Source: Actinospica robiniae DSM 44927 (GTDB taxonomy: Bacteria; Actinomycetota; Actinomycetes; Streptomycetales; Catenulisporaceae). Taken from it: DNA of 64,000 bases. The position numbers and the translations under genes were made by a program. The stretch spans positions 1,485,372 to 1,549,371 of the forward strand of contig NZ_KI632511.1 in assembly GCF_000504285.1 (NCBI RefSeq), read 5' to 3'. Of this stretch, positions 10,843 to 21,501 are shown one piece after another (positions within the stretch are counted from its first letter, which is position 1; each line of letters opens with the position of its first letter). The notes below the pieces were generated by a model that saw only the letters and a list, made by a program, of their open reading frames with translations, was not told the origin of the DNA and did no database searches.

Positions 10843-11628
10843 ATGGAGGCCGAGGTGCAGGAGCATGACGTGGAGCAGACGGCTGAAAGCCGCGAACAGC
10901 GTATCGCAGGCACCTTCGCCGCGCTTTCCGACACTCTCGCCGACGACTTCGACATCATCGACTTCCTCGGCGCGCTGACCAGACGTTGCGTGGACCTACT
11001 CCCGGTGGCCGCGGCCGGGGTACTGCTGGGCGACCACGGTGGGCAACTGCACCCCCTGGCCGCTTCCGACGAGATCGCCCGGCTGCTGGAACTGCTCGAG
11101 ATGCAGAACGACGAAGGACCGTGCCTGGACTGCTTCGGCAGCGGCACTCCGGTCATCAACGGAGACCTAGACGCGGCCGGCACCGCCTGGCCCGCCTTCG
11201 CCGCCCACGCCCGCGCCAGCGGCTACCAGATCACCCACGCGCTGCCGCTCCAGCTGGGAGACACCGTCGTCGGCGCACTCAACCTCTTCGGCTGCACCCC
11301 CGAACCGCTCGGCCGCGCGGACGTCGACCTCGGACGGTCGCTGGCCGAGGCCGCAGTCGGCGGGATCTCGCACCAGCGCGCCGTCGCCTGCGGCGGCGAG
11401 GCGGCGCTCCAGCTCCAGCTCCAGCTCCAGCGCGCCTTGACCAGCAGGATCCTGATCGAGCAAGCCAAGGGAGTGCTCGCAGAACGGATGCAGGTCCACG
11501 TCGACGACGCGTTCGCGGTCCTGCGCGACCATGCCCGCAGACACCACCAGCCACTGTCGGAACTGGCCCGCGCGGTCGCCGAAGGCGGCGACCTCGAGGG
11601 CCCGAACGACAAGATCCGACACTGGTAA
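10843..11628 (+). CDS. GAF and ANTAR domain regulator
   Basis: 261 aa from the ATG at 10843; a GTG at 10870 with AGGAG six bases upstream is a competing start. The GAF domain (~20-165) has the actinobacterial pattern FAALSDTLADDFDIIDFLGA, NDEGPCLDCF and PLQLGDTVVGALNLF. The ANTAR domain (~190-250) has LIEQAKGVLAERMQVHVDDA and VLRDHARRHHQPLSELARAV. It is divergent from the cheB gene. A short Gln-Leu repeat (QLQLQLQ) links the domains. Likely a cytoplasmic antitermination regulator; the target RNA is unknown. Confidence 0.88.
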   Translation: MEAEVQEHDVEQTAESREQRIAGTFAALSDTLADDFDIIDFLGALTRRCVDLLPVAAAGVLLGDHGGQLHPLAASDEIARLLELLEMQNDEGPCLDCFGSGTPVINGDLDAAGTAWPAFAAHARASGYQITHALPLQLGDTVVGALNLFGCTPEPLGRADVDLGRSLAEAAVGGISHQRAVACGGEAALQLQLQLQRALTSRILIEQAKGVLAERMQVHVDDAFAVLRDHARRHHQPLSELARAVAEGGDLEGPNDKIRHW

Positions 11629-11894
11629 GCCCGCCACCGCACGGCAACGGGCGGCCGCACCCACCCGCCGTCGCGCGCCCGCGTAGACCTGAAAGTGCCG
11701 AAAACATATGCGACGTGCTGGCATTCGTGAAGGACTCCCCCGGCGCGGTCCCATCGGCGCACCCGCAGCGTGTCGAGGTCGATCACGTCGTCCGGCAGCG
11801 GACGCAGCGGCGCAGCCAGCCCGAGGAAGCGGTGCGGACGATGCGTGGACTCGGTCATGCTGGTCTTATCTCCCACGTTCGTGCGGGCGTTGCG
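11629..11894. other. Intergenic, no supported gene
   Basis: A minus-strand frame ending here starts MTESTHRPHRFLGLAAPL and could be the 5' end of a lost gene, but it runs into the antisense of the GAF-ANTAR gene with no family similarity. Confidence 0.3.
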
Positions 11895-12100
11895 TCAGTT
11901 CCCTGTTTCGGGTACGCCGTTGATCGCAGCGACGTCCAGCGGCGGGCGGGTCGCTATCACCGGCGCCGCGGCTGCGGTCGTCTCGCGGGCGAGGAATGCG
12001 CCGAGTTCGGCGATGGTGGTCATCGGCGGAGCAGGGAAGACGACGGTGGTGTTCTTGTCCACCCGATCTCCACCAGGCTTTGCAGCCTCCGAAGGCAAGC
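11895..12100 (-). pseudogene. Slipin C-terminal fragment (duplicate)
   Basis: The frame encodes DKNTTVVFPAPPMTTIAELG and ends INGVPETGN, nearly the same as the C-terminus of the intact slipin at 406-1269 (DKNTTIVFPAPLMTTIAELG, INGIPDAGK). Just upstream, LQSLVEIG is present but one base is missing before the Asp codon, so the frame is broken. Similarity stops near 12100. It is the 3' end of a second slipin gene. Confidence 0.85.
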
Positions 12101-12188
12101 CCCGTCGCTGCACCGCGCCGGTCATGCGCCGACGGTTGGCCCCCGGCCGCGCACGTGCCGCCGCGGACACGGCCCCGGCCGCTCGTGC

Positions 12189-12401
12189 ATGGCCCTGATC
12201 ATCCAGCTGGGGAGAGCCGAACTGCACGCCTTTCTCCGTGCCCTGCCCTCCGATCGCTTTCCCACGCTGGTCGCCCTCGGCCAACACGTGTGGGTCGACG
12301 ACCGCGACGAACGCTTCACCACCGGTCTGGCCACCATCCTGCACGGCCTCGATACCACCAGGCCCCTGGCCGGCGGCGACGCGACGCCCGACCAGCGCTG
12401 A
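12189..12401 (+). pseudogene. TetR-family C-terminal fragment
   Basis: 70 codons reading MALIIQLGRAELHAFLRALP, DRFPTLVALGQHVWVDDRDE and FTTGLATILHGLD. This resembles the ligand-domain end of actinobacterial TetR regulators (RFPxLxALGxHV..DRDxRF..GL). No DNA-binding helix-turn-helix is present upstream, so it is a remnant. Confidence 0.6.
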
Positions 12402-12955
12402 GCTGGGACGGTCGGCGCCGCCTTCCCCACGAACAGCTCAGGCCCGTCCAGGTTCCCCGGACTCCGTCAGTGAGGCGACACTGGTCCGGAGGGGAGTTTG
12501 CGATGCGCAGGCTCATCCGCCGGAGTTCCGGCCCCGTGCTGACCGGCCGGCCCAGTCCGGGGGCAAGCCGCACTCCGAGCCGGCGCGTGATCCTCGTATC
12601 TCAGCGTCCTGACCGCGCAACCGGTCGCCCGGTCAGGTGTGCCGTCCGGGTTTCGGGGCTGCGCCGTGAACTTCGTGCGTCCGGCCCGGTGGAGGTGGCC
12701 CTTCCCGGCCCAGCGTTTGAGGAGAGCCGGCTGCGGGAGTCTCACCGTCACCGCTCGCACAACCGCGCGTGAGCCTCTCGGCTCTCACGGCTCCCATCGT
12801 CCAGACGGCGGGTTTGAGCCCGAGCTTCCAGTGCCCGAAGGCCAGGGCTGTCTTCGGGCGGTTTCCGCCGGCAGTGAGCACCGCCCACCACCGGCCCGCA
12901 GGCCCGCCAGTCCGCCGGCCGATCATCGCAGTACTCCTGCCGATGAACAGCTCCC
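12402..12955. other. Intergenic, no supported gene
   Basis: No frame in either direction has recognisable motifs. Open frames here are Arg/Pro-rich and overlap one another. Confidence 0.4.
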
Positions 12956-13486
12956 TTACGCCGATTCCTGCGCAGGGCCGCCCTCGGACTCCCAGTCGGC
13001 GATCCGCTCGGGGTCCGAGGCGTGCCCTGTCGGATCCGCATCCGACGCGGCGAGCAGTGCACTGGCGGACTGCAGGTTGCCCTCGGTGGCGGCGTTGACC
13101 ATGAGGCGCTCCGCGGTCTCGGCGTCGAGTTCCGGGGGTACGACGAGCAGATCCCAGCGCGCGCCTCCGCGCAGGGAGATCAGGCAGATGTCGCTGCGGT
13201 CCTGCTCGGCGTCGAACCATCCCACGCTCACCACGTGATCGCCGGTGACCACCTTCTTCGGGATGTCGGGCCACATGGCCACCTGCACCGTGGCGTGATA
13301 GATCCGTCCCCACACCGGATCGAGCGCCGCGACCAGCGCGGGCAATTCACGCGTCAGGTCGCGCGAGCGCGGCCACCAAGCCCCGTTCACCATGCCCGGG
13401 TGATCGCTCGGCTGCTTGAGCCGCAGGCGAACCGCGGTCGGCGGGAGATCGCCGCGGAATGCGGGAGGAACGTTGGCTGCAGTCAT
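12956..13486 (-). CDS. DUF5994 family protein
   Basis: 176 aa. The pattern RLRLKQPSDHPGMVNGAWWP, RSRDLTRELPALVAALD and LLVVPPELDAETAERLMV matches a small actinobacterial family I know as DUF5994, of unknown function. No signal peptide or membrane segment is visible, so it is likely cytoplasmic. A fragment of a related gene carrying a nonsense codon lies at 53230-53390. The gene appears intact and stands alone among IS fragments. Confidence 0.75.
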   Translation of the reverse strand: MTAANVPPAFRGDLPPTAVRLRLKQPSDHPGMVNGAWWPRSRDLTRELPALVAALDPVWGRIYHATVQVAMWPDIPKKVVTGDHVVSVGWFDAEQDRSDICLISLRGGARWDLLVVPPELDAETAERLMVNAATEGNLQSASALLAASDADPTGHASDPERIADWESEGGPAQESA

Positions 13487-13649
13487 GTGCGGGCCTGTCC
13501 CCGGGCCGGCAAAGGTCCGGAATCATCTATCCGCCGGATGGCGGGCCCGCCCTGCTCGGCGAGCCTCGATACGCGCCCCCGGTCGGTACCAGCCTACGAC
13601 CTGCCGGAGCAGCTCGCAGCCGGCCTTCCGGCCCGCCTCGCTCAGGATG

Positions 13650-13868
13650 AACTGCCTTAGGATCAACCGCGCGCAGTTCGTCATGCGGACTGAGCAGGCG
13701 AGTCCACCGGTCGAGGTCGGCTGCGATATTCGCCGCTAGGACCCAGGCGACGTTCACCTCCTTGCCTGCTTTGACCTGGTGTTCGGCCGCGCCGCGGTCG
13801 CGGTGGAGAGCGTCGAGGAAGAACGGGTGGTGGCTGCCGGGCACGCCCGGGAGGGCCGAGAGCGGCAC
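13650..13868 (-). pseudogene. IS1380-like transposase, C-terminal fragment
   Basis: The frame reads FFLDALHRDRGAAEHQVKAG, then NVAWVLAANIAADLDRWTRL and DELRAVDPK. This resembles the end of IS1380-family transposases (RHR..AEDRI...AKD...NxAW...IAADL.AW..L). The N-terminal catalytic part is missing and the frame decays past 13650. Confidence 0.5.
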
Positions 13869-14110
13869 ACGATCTCGATTCGTTCGCTCACCTGCACGAT
13901 CGCATCGGTCAGCTGGTCGATGCGCTCAACGCGGATGCGGCATACGAACGCGTGATGTTCCCGGAAGCTGCCGGTCAGCGCCTCGACGAGGTCCGGGATG
14001 CGGGTACGCATGCGGGCCTTGGCCATCTCGGCGAATACATGCACGTCGCGTTCCCCCTCGACCTGGGCGCGGAGCATGGGCCGGCCGGAGACTCCGAGTT
14101 TCGGCAGGTA
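13869..14110 (-). pseudogene. IS110-family transposase, internal fragment
   Basis: The frame reads LGVSGRPMLRAQVEGERDVH, AKARMRTRIPDLVEALTGSF, REHHAFVCRIRVERIDQLTD. This is the central segment of IS110-type DEDD transposases. It abuts an IS1380-like fragment within a few bases, so one IS probably inserted into or recombined with the other. Confidence 0.7.
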
Positions 14111-14303
14111 GATGGGGAAAACCAGCCGATCGAAACGGCAAGGCGTCCCAAACCGACCTCACTCACCGGCGCGGTGGCGCTTGGGCCTGGGCCGACGGCG
14201 GTCCTCGCCGTCCTGGTTACGGCGCGTCGCGCCGCAGCCGTTTCCCGGAGCTGCGACGATCGACGTGGCATGGACAGGATCGCAGACGGAGACGCCCACC
14301 ACG

Positions 14304-15347
14304 TTGACCGAACCCGACGATCTCACAGCCCCGCTCGGTAAGACACTGTTCAGCACCGCCGGCAGCTTCTACCTGCTCGGCGCGGCAGTCAGCCTCGCAG
14401 CCGATCTCTCCTACTGGGCGCAGCTGCCCTCGGGCGGGCGCGGCCTCGGGTCGGTGTGGATCCTCGCTTTCACGTGTGTGGCCATCGGCGCGGTCGTCGG
14501 GTTCGTGCTCCTGGTGGCCCGCACCAGGCTGCCTGTTCGCTTCGCCGCGGTTCTGCCTTTTCTCGCGGTCGTACTGATCACGGTGCCTATGCTTGCGGGT
14601 AGGCGGTTGGCGCCCACCGGCGCGATCCTGCTGCTGTGGCCCGTGATGTACGCCGGGAGCCTGCTTGCTGAATCCGTGGCCTGGATCACCACCGTGGTGA
14701 GCCTGATCGCCCTCTTGGCCGCGAGCGTGGCCGATCCCGACCGGACCCTGACCAACTTCGGCCCCACAGCAGCGACAGTCGTGCTCACGTTCTACGCCAC
14801 GGCCGCCCTCCAGCGACGCCGCCGCCGCCTCGTAGCGCGCCTCACGCATCAGGCGGGCACCGACACCCTCACCGGTCTGGCCACCCGGCGCACCTTCCTG
14901 CAGACGCTCGCGCGCGAGGTGGCTGAACATCGGCGCCGTGGCAGTCTCCTATGCCTGTTGATGATCGATGCCGACCGATTCAAACAGGTCAATGACACGG
15001 CCGGCCACGACATCGGTGACGAGGTGCTGCGCCGGCTCTCCGCGCTGCTCCTGCGCGACACGCGCGGTGGCGACCTCCCGGCCCGATTCGGAGGCGAGGA
15101 GTTCATGCTGCTCATGGTCGACTGCTCCCTGACCGACGCGACCGCCCGCGCCGACGAACTGCGGGCCTCGATCGCCGCCGAGTCCACCGGCTGGCCCCAT
15201 CCCCTCACCGTCAGCATCGGCGTTGCCGAACTCTCGACCCACGTGCCCGAACCCGACGCCGGATCCTTGCTTCTCAGGCACGCCGACGAGGCCCTCTATG
15301 CGGCCAAACAAGCCGGACGAGACCGAGTACGCACGCGCGAAAGCTAG
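14304..15347 (+). CDS. Membrane diguanylate cyclase (GGDEF)
   Basis: 347 aa from a TTG at 14304; the frame is open for 64 more codons upstream, but that part lacks family character and the start is uncertain. Six or so hydrophobic helices fill residues ~10-165. The GGDEF domain follows (DTLTGLATRR, LMIDADRFKQVNDTAGHDIG). The active-site signature is GGEEF at 263-267, and RGGD at 254-257 is exactly five residues upstream, the arrangement of a product-binding I-site. It should make c-di-GMP from two GTP with feedback inhibition. In Streptomyces c-di-GMP controls development. Confidence 0.9.
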   Translation: MTEPDDLTAPLGKTLFSTAGSFYLLGAAVSLAADLSYWAQLPSGGRGLGSVWILAFTCVAIGAVVGFVLLVARTRLPVRFAAVLPFLAVVLITVPMLAGRRLAPTGAILLLWPVMYAGSLLAESVAWITTVVSLIALLAASVADPDRTLTNFGPTAATVVLTFYATAALQRRRRRLVARLTHQAGTDTLTGLATRRTFLQTLAREVAEHRRRGSLLCLLMIDADRFKQVNDTAGHDIGDEVLRRLSALLLRDTRGGDLPARFGGEEFMLLMVDCSLTDATARADELRASIAAESTGWPHPLTVSIGVAELSTHVPEPDAGSLLLRHADEALYAAKQAGRDRVRTRES

Positions 15348-15356
15348 ACCGCGTCT

Positions 15357-16500
<1,144 letters not shown>

Positions 16501-17195
16501 GTCACGCCCGGGCTAGGGGCGCTACTGTGGAAGCAGTCCAAGACGCTCCAGCCCCTGGCGCCGTGATTTCCGGCGTGCAGCATGTGGGAAAGGGCAGGCG
16601 CCGGCCACCATATCCGGCGGGCCCAGTCCTTTCTCGCATCTGGCGCCTCAGAGCCGAAGGCTCAGGGCATATCCATGGACACATCAGATTGGCGAAACCA
16701 CCTCCAGACCCACATGGGCATCGAGTTCGACGCCTCCCGGATGCAAGTCCCCTCATGCCCTTCCCGAAGTCCACGCCACGCCCCGGCCGCCGAGCGCCGG
16801 GCTCGACGGGGCCCTGTCTCGCCGCGCGTACGCCCTCGGGAAAGGGCCGTCGGCCGGATGAGGCGCCTACGGCAGGCGGAGAACTGCGTCAATACGCATG
16901 CCTGGCTGATCACGCGAGCCTGCATGCGGGACAGCACCGCGGACCAGAACGGCGACTCAGGAGCGGCCTGGCTTGTCGGCAGCCTCGTCGAGCCGCCCAT
17001 CAACGCAGCGGCGTACGACGACGCGCCGGCTGAGGCCGTACGTGGCGTGCGCGCCAGCGACCTGTCGCTCTTCTCCAACCGGCGGGGCGGTCCCGAGCAT
17101 GTGATCGCCCCCGCTGCTCCGGAACAGCGACCGGCACCTGTCCGACACGCTGGACCGTCCGCGATCGCTTCGACGCGCAAGGAGCCCGTGACGTC
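16501..17195. other. Intergenic, no supported gene
   Basis: Several open frames exist but none has family motifs. The last bases carry the nuoD ribosome-binding site (AAGGAG about 11 bases before the ATG). Confidence 0.4.
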
Positions 17196-18536
17196 ATGAC
17201 GCCGCTGGAACCGGAGACCATTTCGAGCAACCAGGACACCGCGCCGGACGACCCGCCGATCATCACGGTGGGCGGCGGCGACTGGGAGGAAGTCCTACGC
17301 GCCACGGCCGAATGCGCGGACGAGCGCATCATCGTGAACATGGGGCCTCAGCACCCTTCCACCCACGGCGTCCTGCGGCTGATTCTGGAGATAGAGGGCG
17401 AGAGCGTCATCGAGGCCAGGTGCGCCATCGGGTACCTGCACACCGGGATCGAAAAGAGTCTCGAGTACCGCAACTGGACCCAGGGCGTGACGTTCGTGAC
17501 CCGCGCCGACTACCTCGCGCCCGTCTTCAACGAGGTGGCGTACTGCCTCGCGGTCGAGCGGCTCCTGAACGTCACCGAACAGATACCGCCACGCGCGAGC
17601 GCGATCAGGGTCCTGCTGATGGAGCTGAACCGGATCTCCTCGCACCTGGTCGCCATCGCCACCGGCGGCCTGGAGCTCGGCGCGCTCACCGTGATGACCA
17701 ACTGCTTCCGCGAGCGCGAACTGATCCTGGACGTCATGGAAGCGGTCACCGGCCAGCGCATGAACCACGCCTTCGTGCGCCCCGGCGGCCTCGTGCAGGA
17801 CCTGCCGCCCGGCGCCGACGCCGCGACCCGCGAGGTGCTGCGCATCCTTCCGGGCCGCATCCGGGACCTCGAACGCCTCCTGGACCACAACCCGATCTTC
17901 CTGGCCAGGACCCGCTCGATCGGCTACCTCAATCTCGCCGGGTGCCTCGCGCTGGGGGTGACTGGGCCCGTCCTGCGTGCCACCGGGCTGCCCCACGACC
18001 TGCGCAAGGCGCAACCGTACTGCGGCTACCAGGACTACGAGTTCACCATCCCCACCCGTGACGGCGCCGATGTCTACAGCCGCTACCTGATCCGGATAGC
18101 CGAGATGAAGGAATCGCTCAAGATCATCGAACAGTGCCTGGACCGGATGCCCTCGGGCCCGGTCATGATCGCCGACCGTAAGGTCGCCTGGCCCGCGCAC
18201 CTCGCGCTCGGCGGCGACGGCCTGGGTACCTCCGCGGACTGGATCCGGGAGATCATGTTCGAGTCGATGGAATCTCTCATCATCCACTTCAAACTGGTGA
18301 CCGAAGGCTTCGCGGTCCCGCCCGGCGCCGTGTACTCGGCGGTGGAATCCCCTCGCGGTGAGCTCGGCGCCCACGTCGTGAGCGACGGCGGCACCCGCCC
18401 CTACCGCGTTCACCTGCGTGACCCCTCCTTCAACAACCTCCAAGCCGTACCGGCCATGGTCCAAGGTGGCATGCTCGCCGACGTCGTCGCCGTCCTGTCC
18501 TCGCTCGATCCCGTACTGGGCGGCGCCGACCGCTAG
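17196..18536 (+). CDS. nuoD: NADH-quinone oxidoreductase subunit D
   Basis: 446 aa, full length for NuoD. This is the 49-kDa peripheral-arm subunit of complex I, shaping the quinone site with NuoB. Signatures: [65 protein letters not shown], and the C-terminal [20 protein letters not shown]. An acidic 45-residue N-terminal extension precedes the domain. None of the other nuo genes is nearby, so this is an orphan, perhaps a paralogue of the housekeeping copy or a relict of a moved operon. Confidence 0.95.
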   Translation: MTPLEPETISSNQDTAPDDPPIITVGGGDWEEVLRATAECADERIIVNMGPQHPSTHGVLRLILEIEGESVIEARCAIGYLHTGIEKSLEYRNWTQGVTFVTRADYLAPVFNEVAYCLAVERLLNVTEQIPPRASAIRVLLMELNRISSHLVAIATGGLELGALTVMTNCFRERELILDVMEAVTGQRMNHAFVRPGGLVQDLPPGADAATREVLRILPGRIRDLERLLDHNPIFLARTRSIGYLNLAGCLALGVTGPVLRATGLPHDLRKAQPYCGYQDYEFTIPTRDGADVYSRYLIRIAEMKESLKIIEQCLDRMPSGPVMIADRKVAWPAHLALGGDGLGTSADWIREIMFESMESLIIHFKLVTEGFAVPPGAVYSAVESPRGELGAHVVSDGGTRPYRVHLRDPSFNNLQAVPAMVQGGMLADVVAVLSSLDPVLGGADR

Positions 18537-19046
18537 TAAATCCCGGCAAGGCGACGCGGCGTGACCGACGCGACGGCGGGCTCGAGACCGTCCTGCACGT
18601 GCCCGGCGTCGGGTGTCGGTCACCGCGCACCTCGCCGGGGAGGAGCAGTCGTTCCCGCGGTCGGTCGCGGCGCGCCCCGCCGATCACCCGCGAGATTTCG
18701 GCGCCGATGTGCACTCCGGAAAGAAGGGCAGCCCGACCCGACCGCACGCCGCTGCCCCACACACCCCGCCCGGCGACAAGGCAAGTGCTCTGATACATGG
18801 TCCGATGGACCGGCTGTGCACAGCCTGGCCATCGCGACTCACGCGCTGAGGCCCGAGGGGAGCGAGCAGAGGGTCTCTAGCCCCCGCGTACACCACTGAT
18901 GTCATTGGCCCTCTGGCCGGAAAGTCCCGCCGGTTCGCTCGACCGCTTCCTGCCTGCGCGTGCATGGCCATGTCCCCTTCTGCGGCCCGCGGGACCGACC
19001 AAGGGGTCGATCGGCGTGGGGCGATACGAGCGTGGCCCCGCCCCCA
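18537..19046. other. Intergenic, no supported gene
   Basis: Overlapping Arg-rich frames only. Probably degraded DNA between nuoD and an IS110 fragment. Confidence 0.4.
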
Positions 19047-19202
19047 TTGATGCGGCACGAACTCGACCCCGGCCTGTTCGGCATCTACGGCTGCTCCACC
19101 CTGACCGCGGCGGATATCCTGGGCGAGACCGCCAAGATACACCGCTTCAAATCCAAGCCCGCCTACGCCGTGCACAACGGCACCGCGCCGCTGGCGCCGA
19201 GG
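19047..19202 (+). pseudogene. IS110-family transposase, C-terminal fragment
   Basis: The frame reads ELDPGLFGIYGCSTLTAADI, LGETAKIHRFKSKPAYAVHN and GTAPLAP, the transposase_20 block of IS110 elements (GCGTLTAAKILGETA..FRSKDAFARHNGTAPLP). Flanking parts are lost. Confidence 0.8.
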
Positions 19203-19827
19203 GTGCCGGCGTCGCCTTGACCACGTAGAGCTCCCAGGTCCCTTGCCGGGGCGTGCACCCAGACCTCGCCTCGGGTGAGCGTGTACTGCGTCAGATAGCC
19301 GTTCTGCTCGTTTCAGCCGTGGGCCGGTTGAGATTTCCGCGGGGACCCCTATACCCGCGGCATCATGGCGCACTACTGTCAGTAGCACCGTCCCGGACCC
19401 CGGCGTCGTGCGCCGGGGCGAGTCACGCCCCGGCCGTGAAGAAGCCGGGGCCCTGGTGACCGCAACACTGAGTACCGCGATAGTTCCCCTCCTGACCGCA
19501 GCCTCCGCGGCTTGGCGATCCCGCCGACGACGCGGCGGCGCGCACGACGCTTTCGACGCACCGTGGCCGGACACTCTCGGCGAGCACACGGTTCTCGGGT
19601 ACGACGCGGCACACGGTGCCGCGGCGCCCGCCGTCTTGTCCCACGGCGGCAGTTGCCCGCCGCGCCGTCCCTGGCGCGCTCGCGCCTGCGCCGATCCGGT
19701 GAGCAGCGCGGCGGTGATCGCTACCCGGCCCAGTCGGCCGGCTGGGCGCTCTGGTGACGTCCCGCCTCCGCCTGCGGTCGAACGCCTGGCCGGTTCGCCC
19801 GCACCGCCGCCTGCTGCGGATCGCGCG
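19203..19827. other. Leader region of the sigma-factor gene
   Basis: The sigma-factor frame is open back to 19408, but codons before 19828 give an Ala/Arg/Pro-rich sequence unlike any sigma N-terminus. It probably contains the promoter and leader. No other gene is supported. Confidence 0.35.
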
Positions 19828-20748
19828 GTGACGGTGGAGCTGTTGCGGCGGATGGGTGCGCTCGGGCCGGAAGACGGGCTGCGGGTGAGCCTGCGTGAGG
19901 CGGTCATCCGGGACCACATGCGCGATGCGTGGTATATCACAGCGCTCTACAGATTCCGTGGCGCACAGGGCGAGGACGATGTACAGCTCGCCTACCGGAG
20001 CCTGGCCGCAGCGGTGGACCGCTTCGATCCCGAGTCCGGCGGCAGCTTCCTGAGCCAGGCCGTCCCAGTGATCCTCCGGGAGGTCAAGGCCAGTCGCCAG
20101 GACGACGCCGGAATTCTCCGTGCTTCTCGGCGAACACGGCAGGTTGCCGAGGCACTGCGCGTGAGCGCCGGGCAGCTCACACGGGAGTTGGGGCGTTGCC
20201 CGAGCATCCCGGAACTGGCCGTGGCCATGGGTGAGAGCTGCGAGGACGTCGCCGAGTCGCTCGACGCCGCACTGGGATTGACGGCGGCCCGCAACGACCT
20301 GCCAGAGGCGGCATCGCAGGGCGTGACCGGGCCCAGGGAGCGCGGCGCGCCCGTGACGCAGCCGAGTCGAGAGGCATTCGCGGTCATGTTCGCCCGGCTG
20401 GAGTACCGGGCCAAGCAGGTGTTGTTGATGCGGTTCCTGCGCAAGATGAGCCCGGCGCAGATCGCCGCCGAACTCGGTGTGCGCCTGGAAGAGGTCTCAC
20501 GACTCCTGGATCAGAACCTGGGCCGGCTCGGCGCGGCGCGGGGCGACCCGCTCGGCGACCTGACCGACAGGCAGCACGCAGCCCCCGACCCCGACCTGCC
20601 CCCGACCTCGCCGACGGGTCGCGAGAGATCACGGCTCAGCCCGTGCACCATGGACCCGGCCTGCTCGCCGCATGAACCTTCAGCCGGTCAGCCAGAGACA
20701 GCGGTGCGCCGACGGACTGCCCGAAGACCAGTTGACGAAAGGCAATGA
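19828..20748 (+). CDS. SigB/SigF-type RNA polymerase sigma factor
   Basis: 306 aa from a GTG at 19828. Region 2 is recognisable (FRGAQGEDDVQLAYRSLAAA, VDRFDPESGGSFLSQAVPVI, LREVKASRQDD), region 3 includes LTRELGRCPSIPELAVAMG, and region 4 has RLEYRAKQVLLMRFLRKMSP, AQIAAELGVRLEEVSRLL. It is divergent: the usual YAxPTIxGEIKRHFRD is SQAVPVILREVKASRQDD. The C-terminal ~60 residues are an unconserved tail. It likely directs polymerase to stress promoters. Its stop is one base from the start of a CsbD-like gene, itself a typical SigB-type target. No anti-sigma factor is adjacent. Confidence 0.75.
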   Translation: MTVELLRRMGALGPEDGLRVSLREAVIRDHMRDAWYITALYRFRGAQGEDDVQLAYRSLAAAVDRFDPESGGSFLSQAVPVILREVKASRQDDAGILRASRRTRQVAEALRVSAGQLTRELGRCPSIPELAVAMGESCEDVAESLDAALGLTAARNDLPEAASQGVTGPRERGAPVTQPSREAFAVMFARLEYRAKQVLLMRFLRKMSPAQIAAELGVRLEEVSRLLDQNLGRLGAARGDPLGDLTDRQHAAPDPDLPPTSPTGRERSRLSPCTMDPACSPHEPSAGQPETAVRRRTARRPVDERQ

Positions 20749-20749
20749 C

Positions 20750-20923
20750 GTGAATGTCGCGAAGAAGTCCAAGCACACCGCCGAAGCGCTCAAGGGCCGT
20801 ACCAAGAGATTCCTCGGCCGCGTCACCGGCAGCCGCCGCCTTCGCGCCGAGGGCCGCGGCAACCAGGTCAAGGGCGACACCGAACAAGCCGGAGCGAAGA
20901 TCAAAGACGCCTTCGAGCACTGA
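20750..20923 (+). CDS. CsbD-like small stress protein
   Basis: 57 aa from a GTG at 20750 preceded by GAAAGG. The sequence is Lys/Arg-rich then reads AEGRGNQVKGDTEQAGAKIK, the end of CsbD-family proteins. CsbD proteins are small, hydrophilic and induced by general stress; the molecular role is unknown. The N-terminal half (ALKGRTKRFLGRVTGSRRLR) is more basic than usual. It starts one base after the sigma-factor stop, so the two are probably translationally coupled. A second, more canonical copy is at 54999-55184. Confidence 0.7.
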   Translation: MNVAKKSKHTAEALKGRTKRFLGRVTGSRRLRAEGRGNQVKGDTEQAGAKIKDAFEH

Positions 20924-21501
20924 CACCTGGCCTTGATCACCCTCGCCATGAGCGGACCACCGACCTTGATCGTCTTCCCGGAGGAGACTCAGTGATCACG
21001 CGAACCAGGTCCGCCGGCGCACGGGCGGCGCCAGGCTGGGTATCGCAGGGTTAGCGGCTCTCACACCCGTGACAGTTCACGCGGCCGCCCCGACACCCCG
21101 CGCGACCGGGGTACTCTCCGGCGCGGGCCAGGCCCGGGACCTGGTCGCACGACCGGGCACACGCGTTCTTCTCCCGCCCGAGCTGGAACGCCGAGTTTCT
21201 CGGGGTCGTGCTCCCGCATCTGATCGTCAGGACGCTGCCCTCGCCTCAGACGGCGGGTGACGATGGCGGTGGAAGACACGCCGTTCAAGCGGCGCGGGAA
21301 GTAGGTGTTCGGCACCCGCCCGGCAGCACGACGGCGCCGCGCCCGGCACCAAGCCGGCCGGGCGCGGGAACCGTTTCGTGGTGGTCGGGATCATCGTGGA
21401 GTTGCCGTACCTGTCCGCCTCGATCACCACCGGCGCCGCCTCGGATCTCGGACGGATGCGGCAGGGCGGGGTGCGACGGACGGGTGGGCGCGGCCGCGTG
21501 G
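20924..21501. other. Intergenic, no supported gene
   Basis: No motif-bearing frame seen. The minus-strand gvpO frame, after its frameshift, runs into this stretch as far as 21285. Confidence 0.4.

Noticed and set aside
11700-11876. Ribosomal-peptide precursor starting MTESTHRPHRF
   Set aside because: The short minus-strand frame has no clear ribosome-binding site, runs into antisense of a real gene, and no modifying enzyme is nearby.
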